From assembly GCA_019245255.1 (NCBI GenBank), contig JAFARV010000792.1:1-5081 (forward strand): a stretch of DNA of 5,081 nucleotides. The letters are read 5' to 3'. Each line of letters opens with the position of its first letter. Within the stretch, counting starts at the first letter, position 1. Shown piece by piece: positions 1-5,081 of the stretch. The stretch comes from Acidobacteriaceae bacterium (GTDB lineage: Bacteria; Acidobacteriota; Terriglobia; Bryobacterales; Bryobacteraceae). The notes beneath the pieces were generated by a model. The model was not told where the DNA came from and ran no database searches. It saw only the letters and a list, made by a program, of their open reading frames with translations. The position numbers were made by a program, and so were the translations under genes.

Positions 1-978
1 GCCTATGGCATCGTTCTCGCCGCCGGCTTTTTCGCGCCGTACAGTTACGAGAGCCAGGACCGGCAACTGGCGTTTGCCCCTCCAACCAAAATTCACTTCT
101 TCGACGCTAACGGAAGATTTCATCTAAGGCCGTTCGTCTATCGCCTGAAACCAGCGAGCGGGTCGCTGGAGCAGTTTCAGGAAGATCGATCGGTGCCCTG
201 CCCGCTGCATTTTCTTGTGCCGGGCGCAATGTATGTATTCGGCGGGCTGCTAACGGCCAAAACGCACCTGTTTGGCGTCGTGCAAGGAAGCGTGTTTCTG
301 CTGGGCACCGATGCCCTGGGCCGCGATGTGTTCTCGCGCCTGCTTTACGGCGGCCAGATATCGCTCGGTGCGGCGCTGCTTGCTGCTGCTACCTCCGTCG
401 GCATGGGTCTGCTTCTGGGTGGCATCGCCGGCTACTACGGCGCATGGATCGACGACATCATTATGCGCGTAGCCGAGGTGTTTCTGTCGGTGCCGTGGCT
501 GTATGTGCTGCTTGCGATTCGAGCCTTTCTTCCTCTGCGCTTGAATCCAGGTTCGGTGTTCTTCCTGCTGATGTTTGTCTCCGGTCTGCTCGGCTGGGCA
601 AGACCCGCTCGGCTGGTTCGGGGCATCGTGCTGGGCGCGAAGGGCCGCGAATACGTCCTTGCGGCGCGAGGCTTCGGAGCATCCGATCTGTATCTGATGC
701 GCGCGCACGTCCTGCCGCAGGCTTATGCCGTTTCCATTACGCAGGCAGCACTGTACATCCCCCAATACATCACGGCAGAGGTAACGCTGTCATTTTTCGG
801 GCTTGGCGTGAGCGAGCCATCCCCGAGTTGGGGAAATATGCTGGCGCAGTTGCGGACGCTATTCGTCCTCGAGACATGCTGGTGGATGTTCGCTCCTGCG
901 GTGGCACTGGTGCTGATTCCGCTCGCTTTCGAATGGCTTTTCCGCCTGCAACTGCGTGATATCAAAACTCTGGGGTAA
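1..978 (+). CDS. Peptide ABC transporter permease, DppC/OppC/YejE type (5'-truncated)
   Basis: Inner-membrane pore subunit of a binding-protein-dependent ABC importer, probably for di- or oligopeptides. The frame is open from base 1 to the TAA at 976-978, giving 325 visible residues; the start is upstream. A GTG at 193 is in frame, but the family-like sequence upstream of it argues against it as the start. Visible parts: the end of a first membrane helix (about residues 1-13), a long extracytoplasmic stretch (about 14-100) with FAPPTKIHFFD at 25-35, then the family motif LGTDALGRDVFSRLLYGG starting at 101. Several membrane helices follow. The cytoplasmic EAA loop that contacts the ATPase is at 217-241 (AARGFGAS, then HVLPQA), and FFGLGVSEPSPSWG is at 265-278. 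The long segment between helices 1 and 2 resembles YejE more than classical DppC. The partner permease and ATPases are not in the window. The type is well supported; the substrate is inferred from the family. Confidence 0.93.
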   Translation, partial: AYGIVLAAGFFAPYSYESQDRQLAFAPPTKIHFFDANGRFHLRPFVYRLKPASGSLEQFQEDRSVPCPLHFLVPGAMYVFGGLLTAKTHLFGVVQGSVFLLGTDALGRDVFSRLLYGGQISLGAALLAAATSVGMGLLLGGIAGYYGAWIDDIIMRVAEVFLSVPWLYVLLAIRAFLPLRLNPGSVFFLLMFVSGLLGWARPARLVRGIVLGAKGREYVLAARGFGASDLYLMRAHVLPQAYAVSITQAALYIPQYITAEVTLSFFGLGVSEPSPSWGNMLAQLRTLFVLETCWWMFAPAVALVLIPLAFEWLFRLQLRDIKTLG

Positions 979-1036
979 TTCGCCCCCACTTGGGTTGGCA
1001 CAGTTGGTCTAATCTCGAAAAGAGGATCGGTTTCAG
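979..1036 (+). other. Short intergenic spacer between permease and binding protein
   Basis: This 58-base gap is the only non-coding stretch of note. I see no convincing terminator: the best hairpin is a 4-bp CCCA/TGGG stem near 986-994 with no T-run after it. I also see no well-spaced promoter. The permease and downstream genes may therefore share a transcript, although the gap is long enough to hide an internal promoter. Confidence 0.6.
1021..1026 (+). promoter_or_regulatory. Ribosome binding site of the substrate-binding protein gene
   Basis: AGAGGA lies 10 bases before the ATG at 1037. It supports that ATG as the start, which also places a signal peptide at the N-terminus. Confidence 0.6.
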
Positions 1037-2848
1037 ATGATCTTTTTGAGATCAGAGAAAAATGTCTCCTGTTGTGTCGTTATCCTCGTTTCATTGTTGA
1101 CCTATGGCGACATCTTGAGCACAGCATTTGCCGTTCCGTCCCGGAATACGGAGGCGCTTGCTCCTAACCGTGAGCACGAGTACCTGATCGTTTCCGATCT
1201 CGAAGGCAAGCGTGGTGGAACGTTGCTGACCGCCCACCGCTCCGAGCCTAGAACGTTCAATCCGCTGGTCGCGATGGATGGCAGTTCGAAGGAGATCATT
1301 GGACTGCTAACGGCAGACCTGATTCACATAAACCGGTATACACAGAGGACTGAGCCCGCGCTCGCCAGAAGTTGGGAAGTATCCAGGGACGGACGCCAAT
1401 TTACGGTACACCTGAGGCGCGGATTGCAATTTTCCGACGGCTATTCCTTCAATGCCGACGACGTCCTGTTCACCTTTCAGGCATATTTGGACGAACACAT
1501 CCACTCGCCACAGCGCGATCTGCTGAATGTGGGAGGCAAACCGATACGTGTTGACCGGGCCGACGCCTACACGGTCGTATTTACGCTAGCTCAGCCATAC
1601 GGCGCTGCGGAGCGCCTATTTGACAGCATCGCCATTTTACCCAAGCACATACTCGAGCGCGCGTATCAGGAGGGTAAATTAGCCGAGAGCTGGAATTTGA
1701 ATACCCCCGCCACACAAATTGCGGGTTTGGGTCCGTTTCAGTTGCGGCGCTACAGCCCGGAAGGAATTACTCTCGAACGAAATCCTTTCTATTGGAAACG
1801 AGATACTAAAGGAAATCAGCTTCCCTACCTCGATCGCATTGTCTCGCTCGCACTGTCAACACCAGAGGCCGAGGAACTGCGATTTCAGGGAGGCGATCTC
1901 GATGTAATTTCGCGCTTTGATGCGCAGGATTTTTCGACGCTGCAGCGAACCTCAACAGGGCGGAATTATCGCCTGTATGATGCCGGCCCGGGTCTCGAAT
2001 ACTGCTTTCTGTTGTTCAATTTGAACGACATCGGATCTGAGGGCGGGCCAATATTGCAGAAGCAGAAGTGGTTTCGCCAGAGCGCTTTCCGCCGGGCTCT
2101 ATCGAGTGTTGTGGATCGTGATTCCATGATCCGTTTGGCGTATTCAGGCCGTGCTTATCCGCTGTCAGTACAGACTAGCCCCGGCAATCGGGCTTGGCTC
2201 GATACCGCAATACCGCGTCCGGAACGCTCGATTGAACTCTCCCGGAACATACTCCGGCGTGCGCATTTCGCATGGGCACCCGATGGAATTTTGCACGATT
2301 CATCCGGGGAGGCGGTCGAGTTCTCGGTAATGTACAATTCCGGGAAGCCTCAGCAGGAACGGATAGCGGCAATCATTCAGGAAGATTTAAAAGAAATCGG
2401 AATTAACGCCAATCCGGTACCGATCGACTTTACAGGTCTTGTTAATCGAGTTTTCGACACTTTCAGGTACGAAACAGCAATCATGACGTTGGCTGACGGC
2501 GATGCCGATCCAAACACAGAAATGAACGTTTTACTCTCAACCGGGCAGACGCATGTTTGGAAAATGCACGCAACCAATGCGCCGGAAGCTTGGCAGAGCG
2601 AGATTGACCGGATGATGCGTGAGCAGATGGTCACAATCGGCTACGCCCGGCGAAAGCAACTGTTCGACCGCGTTCAAGAAATCATGTGGGAAGAGCAGCC
2701 GGTAATCTTTCTGCTCAGTCCAGACATCCTGGCCGGCGCCGCGGAACGCGTCGGTAATTTTCAGCCTGCTTTACTTAGCAGCTACACCTTGTGGAACGCC
2801 GACCAACTCTTCATTCGAACTGAACACGATGCGAGCACCCATCGATGA
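1037..2848 (+). CDS. Extracytoplasmic peptide-binding protein, SBP_bac_5 family
   Basis: Soluble receptor that would capture a peptide-like ligand in the periplasm and deliver it to an ABC permease such as the one upstream. It has 603 residues, longer than DppA or OppA (about 535-545) and close to the YejA size class. Residues 14-32 form a hydrophobic signal segment ending AFA before VPS, a plausible signal peptidase I site. The CC at 12-13 precedes the hydrophobic core, so it is not a lipobox and the protein is probably not a lipoprotein. Family landmarks: RGGTLLTAHRSEPRTFNPL (59-77), EPALARSWEVSRDGRQF (106-122), LRRGLQFSDG (126-135), ADDVLFTF (140-147), GLGPFQLRRYSPEG (230-243), ERNPFYW (247-253), FRRALSSVVDRD (351-362) and a C-terminal VQEIMWEEQPVIFLL (546-560). 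The ATG was chosen for its AGAGGA site. The stop overlaps the next gene, tying this receptor to the sigma factor. G+C is visibly lower than in the permease. The ligand cannot be read from the sequence. Confidence 0.93.
   Translation: MIFLRSEKNVSCCVVILVSLLTYGDILSTAFAVPSRNTEALAPNREHEYLIVSDLEGKRGGTLLTAHRSEPRTFNPLVAMDGSSKEIIGLLTADLIHINRYTQRTEPALARSWEVSRDGRQFTVHLRRGLQFSDGYSFNADDVLFTFQAYLDEHIHSPQRDLLNVGGKPIRVDRADAYTVVFTLAQPYGAAERLFDSIAILPKHILERAYQEGKLAESWNLNTPATQIAGLGPFQLRRYSPEGITLERNPFYWKRDTKGNQLPYLDRIVSLALSTPEAEELRFQGGDLDVISRFDAQDFSTLQRTSTGRNYRLYDAGPGLEYCFLLFNLNDIGSEGGPILQKQKWFRQSAFRRALSSVVDRDSMIRLAYSGRAYPLSVQTSPGNRAWLDTAIPRPERSIELSRNILRRAHFAWAPDGILHDSSGEAVEFSVMYNSGKPQQERIAAIIQEDLKEIGINANPVPIDFTGLVNRVFDTFRYETAIMTLADGDADPNTEMNVLLSTGQTHVWKMHATNAPEAWQSEIDRMMREQMVTIGYARRKQLFDRVQEIMWEEQPVIFLLSPDILAGAAERVGNFQPALLSSYTLWNADQLFIRTEHDASTHR
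2845..2848 (+). promoter_or_regulatory. ATGA stop/start overlap (translational coupling)
   Basis: The TGA stop of the binding protein (2846-2848) overlaps the ATG of the sigma factor (2845-2847). No clear Shine-Dalgarno sequence lies just upstream (GATGCGAGCACCCATCG), so sigma translation probably depends on ribosomes finishing the binding-protein gene. Confidence 0.75.
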
Positions 2849-3435
2849 ACTCACCCAAAATCAGGGTACCCGCTTCGGAGGAGAGCTTCCACGAAGACGA
2901 AGCTCTCATACGGCGATGCCTCGCAGGCGATGAGAATGCATGGTCCCAGTTGATCAAGAAGTACGCGAATTTGATTTTCTCGATCCCAATCAAACGCGGT
3001 CTCAGTCAAGAAGATGCGGCTGATGTCTTCCAAACCGTCTGCGCCGCTCTGTTCGCATCACTGGCGAACCTTCGCGAACCGCGAGCCCTGGCGGCGTGGC
3101 TGATCCAGACCACAGCGCGTGCATGCGAGCGGTCCCAATTTCACACTCAGAAGTGGACCAGCATCGAGTCGGAGCAAGAGGCAGACATCGACAGCCGGCA
3201 TGTGCCCGACGAACTCATAGCTCAGCTCGAACGTGAGCAGGCGGTCAGAGAAACCGTTAATGCCTTGAGCGCGGAATGCCGCAAGCTGATTCACTTGCTC
3301 TTCTATAGCGATCCACCGATTCCTTACGAACGTGCGGCCGCGGAGCTCGGGCTCGCAAAGGGTTCAATGGGCGCCACCCGCATGAGGTGTCTCGAGAAGC
3401 TCCGAAAATCACTGGACGAAAGGGGATTCAGCTAA
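2845..3435 (+). CDS. ECF-like RNA polymerase sigma-70 factor
   Basis: Alternative sigma factor of 196 residues with only regions 2 and 4, the ECF layout. It would direct RNA polymerase to a specific promoter set. Region 2 spans about residues 18-97: ALIRRCLAGDENAWSQLIKK (20-39) is the typical region 2.1 opening, EDAADVFQTVCAALF (56-70) corresponds to region 2.2, and LREPRALAAWLIQTTAR (76-92) to regions 2.3-2.4. A polar, acidic linker follows (98-129). Region 4 spans about 130-191, with LSAECRKLI at 141-149 and a helix-turn-helix around YERAAAELGLAKGSMGATRM (161-180). The usual GTVxSR-type recognition helix is replaced by GSMGATRMRC, a variant I recall from ECF-like factors of Acidobacteria and Actinobacteria. 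The next in-frame methionine is far inside region 4, so the overlapping ATG is the only sensible start. No anti-sigma gene is recognisable beside it. The target promoters are unknown. Confidence 0.92.
   Translation: MNSPKIRVPASEESFHEDEALIRRCLAGDENAWSQLIKKYANLIFSIPIKRGLSQEDAADVFQTVCAALFASLANLREPRALAAWLIQTTARACERSQFHTQKWTSIESEQEADIDSRHVPDELIAQLEREQAVRETVNALSAECRKLIHLLFYSDPPIPYERAAAELGLAKGSMGATRMRCLEKLRKSLDERGFS
3421..3426 (+). promoter_or_regulatory. Probable ribosome binding site of the TPR gene
   Basis: AGGGGA lies inside the end of the sigma gene, 13 bases before the ATG at 3440. The spacing is longer than ideal, so re-initiation by ribosomes ending at 3435 may also contribute. Confidence 0.45.
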
Positions 3436-3439
3436 ATCG

Positions 3440-5081
3440 ATGCAACCTGAATTGGAAGAAATCTGGCTTCAGGTAGACCGAATCCCGGACGAAGAGGGAC
3501 GCGGAGCTTTTCTGCGCGAGCATCCCTCTCTACTGACCGCGGGAACTGTTGAACAGCTGGCCGAAGCGGTAAGAACTGAGGTTCGAGTTGACCTTCAGAA
3601 AGCATGCAGACTCGCGGAGCTGGCGGTTTGGATCGCTGCGGAGCTGAAAGACGATGAAGCACTTGGTCGGGCGCTGCGAGCCAAAGCAAATACTGTGTGG
3701 TTTATGGGTGACTGCCGGTCAGCGGTTGATCTGTTTGACCAAGCTGCAGCCCTGCTCGAGCGCGCCGGTAATTTGAGTGAGGTCGGACGTACCTTGAGCA
3801 GCTCGATACAGTCTCGCGCTTTGACCGGTGAGTATGAAACGGCGTATCAGGCGGCGAACAAAGCACGTGAGATTTTCCGGTCTCTGGGTGAGGGCTGGCG
3901 CCTTGCACGGCTGGAAATTAATGTGGCCAATATTCTTCATCGGCAAAACCGCTATGCCGACGCGCTGCAAGCCTACGAGCGGGCATACAGTGAGCTGCTC
4001 CCCCATAAGGACGCCGAAGGCATTGGGGTGGCACTCCACAACATGGCCGTCTGCCTGATAGCGCTTGACGATTACCCTGCCGCCAACAAGATTTATGCGC
4101 GGGCCCGAGAGCTGTGTGAAACGCATGAGATGCCGCTGCTGGTGGCACAGGCTGACTACAATATCGCCTACCTGCACTTTCTTCGTGGCGAATACTCGAA
4201 AGCTCTCGAATTGCTACGCGCTACGAGAGAAACGTGCCAGAAGAATGGAGATCATTATCATCTCGCTCTCTCGGATTTGGATGCTTCGGGAATTTACCTG
4301 GAACTAAATCTGTTTCAGGAAGCCGCCGAAGCCGCGGAAACCAGCCTGGCACAGTTCAAGGGCTTGGGAATGAACTATGAGATGGTGCGGTCCCAGCTGA
4401 ATCTTGCAATCGCTGTTAGCTTACAAGGCAGCTCAGATCGCGCTCTCAGCTTGTTTAAGGAGGCACACGAACTGGCCAGGCGTGAAGAGAACGAAATTCT
4501 CCCTGCGCTGATCGACCTGCACAGCTCAATGGTTCTGTTCGAAAAAGCCGATTTCAGTAAAGCAAACGAGCTGTGTCGTCGGGCTCTTCGTGTATTCGAA
4601 AGCGCGGGTTTAGCAACCAGCCACGTTACTTGCCGCCTGTTACTTGGCCGTATATTCCTGGCCACGGACGATCGCATACAAGCTGCACGAGAATGTGATC
4701 TTGCTCTTGCCACCCTCCACGAACTTGATGCACCAACACTGCGGTACCAGGCTGAGTTCTTGCGTGGCCAGATTCTCGAAGCCTCGGATGACGCCGACGG
4801 AGCCTACCGCGCCTACCAGAACGCCAGATCACAACTCGAAACGCTTCGCAGCGGCTTACAGGGAAGTGAGCTGAAGCTTGGGTTCATGCGTAACCGCGTC
4901 GGAGTATACATGCGGCTAATACAGCTCTGCCTGGACCGTCGCGCCGAGGGCTGCTCTGAAGAAGAAGCATTCTCCTACGTAGAGGCTGCCAAGTCTCGGA
5001 CGTTGCAGGATCTGATGCTTGCAGGACCGCAGACAAAGGTTCCGGAATCCAAAGGAAGCGGTAGGGACGCGCACATTCAAG
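3440..5081 (+). CDS. Large TPR protein, probable TPR-CHAT protein (3'-truncated)
   Basis: The frame opens at ATG 3440 and has no stop up to the window edge, giving 547 visible residues and an incomplete C-terminus. Residues 1-70 are a helical N-terminal region without clear repeats (FLREHPSLL at 24-32). Residues 71-470 are ten TPR-like helical pairs with a strict 40-residue period; typical units are RYADALQAYERA (171-182) and EYSKALELLRA (251-261). A helical region follows (471-500), then EEAFSYVEAAKSRTLQDLM (508-526), closely matching the linker normally found just before a CHAT domain. CHAT domains are caspase-like and many are Cys/His proteases, but no catalytic His or Cys can be checked here. 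I see no signal peptide or membrane segment, so it is probably cytoplasmic. The TPR array should bind protein or peptide partners. It starts 4 bases after the sigma gene, so it may regulate that factor or be its effector. A TPR protein without CHAT, or with another C-terminal domain, remains possible. Confidence 0.85.
   Translation, partial: MQPELEEIWLQVDRIPDEEGRGAFLREHPSLLTAGTVEQLAEAVRTEVRVDLQKACRLAELAVWIAAELKDDEALGRALRAKANTVWFMGDCRSAVDLFDQAAALLERAGNLSEVGRTLSSSIQSRALTGEYETAYQAANKAREIFRSLGEGWRLARLEINVANILHRQNRYADALQAYERAYSELLPHKDAEGIGVALHNMAVCLIALDDYPAANKIYARARELCETHEMPLLVAQADYNIAYLHFLRGEYSKALELLRATRETCQKNGDHYHLALSDLDASGIYLELNLFQEAAEAAETSLAQFKGLGMNYEMVRSQLNLAIAVSLQGSSDRALSLFKEAHELARREENEILPALIDLHSSMVLFEKADFSKANELCRRALRVFESAGLATSHVTCRLLLGRIFLATDDRIQAARECDLALATLHELDAPTLRYQAEFLRGQILEASDDADGAYRAYQNARSQLETLRSGLQGSELKLGFMRNRVGVYMRLIQLCLDRRAEGCSEEEAFSYVEAAKSRTLQDLMLAGPQTKVPESKGSGRDAHIQ
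3650..4849 (+). other. Ten-unit TPR-like superhelix, exact 40-residue period
   Basis: Protein-level repeat, not a DNA repeat. The second helix of each unit starts at residues 91, 131, 171, 211, 251, 291, 331, 371, 411 and 451 of the TPR protein. Examples of these helices are DCRSAVDLFDQA, EYETAYQAANKA, RYADALQAYERA, DYPAANKIYARA, EYSKALELLRA and DFSKANELCRRA. First helices carry the small-residue TPR pattern, for example NVANILHRQN, NMAVCLIALD, NIAYLHFLRG and NLAIAVSLQG. Canonical TPRs are 34 residues; a 40-residue unit is the extended form seen in some bacterial and eukaryotic scaffold proteins. The units differ strongly in sequence, so this is an old array rather than a recent tandem duplication. 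Confidence 0.85.
4955..5017 (+). other. Helical linker typical of the entry to a CHAT domain
   Basis: Residues 506-526 of the TPR protein carry the pattern AFSYVEAAKSRTLQDLM. In TPR-CHAT proteins a helix of the form (A/S)F.Y.E.AK.R.L.DLL sits between the last TPR and the CHAT fold. This is the only visible evidence for CHAT. The residues after it (527-547) are polar and look like an unstructured loop. Confidence 0.65.

Noticed and set aside
250..765. 171-residue minus-strand open frame opposite the permease
   Set aside because: It lies entirely inside a well-supported permease gene. The product is low in hydrophobic structure, rich in Gln, Arg and His, and has no family motif. It is a shadow of a G+C-rich gene.
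444..959. 171-residue plus-strand open frame in another frame of the permease
   Set aside because: It overlaps the permease coding sequence, is rich in Arg, Ala and Ser, and shows no recognisable domain. It is a shadow frame.
984..998. Possible hairpin terminator after the permease (CCCACTTGGG)
   Set aside because: The stem is only about 4 bp and no T-run follows. It is too weak to call a terminator.
995..1013. Promoter-like hexamers TTGGCA (995-1000) and TCTAAT (1008-1013)
   Set aside because: They are only 7 bases apart, so they cannot be a -35/-10 pair. Neither has a partner at 16-18 bases. They are not reported as a promoter.
3334..3357. G+C-rich palindromic stretch (GCGGCCGC, GAGCTC) inside the sigma gene
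   Set aside because: It encodes conserved region 4 residues (ERAAAELGLA). The palindromes are short and best explained by codon content.
3719..4177. 152-residue minus-strand open frame opposite the TPR gene
   Set aside because: The + strand frame through this region encodes a clear periodic TPR array. The antisense product has no family features and no ribosome binding site that I can see.
4375..4713. 112-residue minus-strand open frame
   Set aside because: It lies opposite TPR units 6-9, and its Arg/Ser-rich composition is typical of an antisense shadow.
1..5081. CRISPR array, tRNA, rRNA, insertion sequence or attachment site
   Set aside because: I saw no direct repeats with spacers, no tRNA-like cloverleaf, no transposase and no inverted terminal repeats. 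The window is almost fully covered by four coding sequences.

Overview
The window looks like a chromosomal segment of a Gram-negative bacterium. Acidobacteriota is my best guess. This rests on recalled similarity of three features: the long extracytoplasmic segment of the permease, the long non-lipoprotein substrate-binding protein, and an ECF sigma factor paired with a TPR protein of the CHAT-associated type. It is a family-level impression, not a database result. All four genes are on the + strand and almost no DNA is non-coding.

Layout. Positions 1-978 hold the C-terminal part of a DppC/OppC/YejE-type peptide ABC permease whose start lies upstream of the window. After a 58-base gap comes a complete 603-residue family 5 (SBP_bac_5) substrate-binding protein (1037-2848). 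Its stop codon overlaps the start of a 196-residue ECF-like sigma-70 factor (2845-3435) in an ATGA overlap. Four bases further on begins a large TPR protein (3440 to beyond 5081). It is open to the right edge, with 547 residues visible. It contains ten TPR-like units with an exact 40-residue period, then the helical linker usually found just before a CHAT (caspase-like) domain. The CHAT domain itself, if present, lies outside the window.

How the genes may work together. The first two genes are parts of a peptide import system: an inner-membrane pore subunit and a periplasmic binding protein. The last two form a regulator plus sensor/effector pair. The overlap and short spacing between genes 2, 3 and 4 imply one transcript with coupled translation. 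The main point of interest is therefore the physical joining of a peptide-capture protein to a sigma factor and a probable TPR-CHAT protein, with no recognisable anti-sigma factor between them. A peptide-sensing or proteolysis-linked signalling system is a reasonable hypothesis, but nothing in the window proves it. G+C content also drops markedly in the binding-protein gene compared with the permease.
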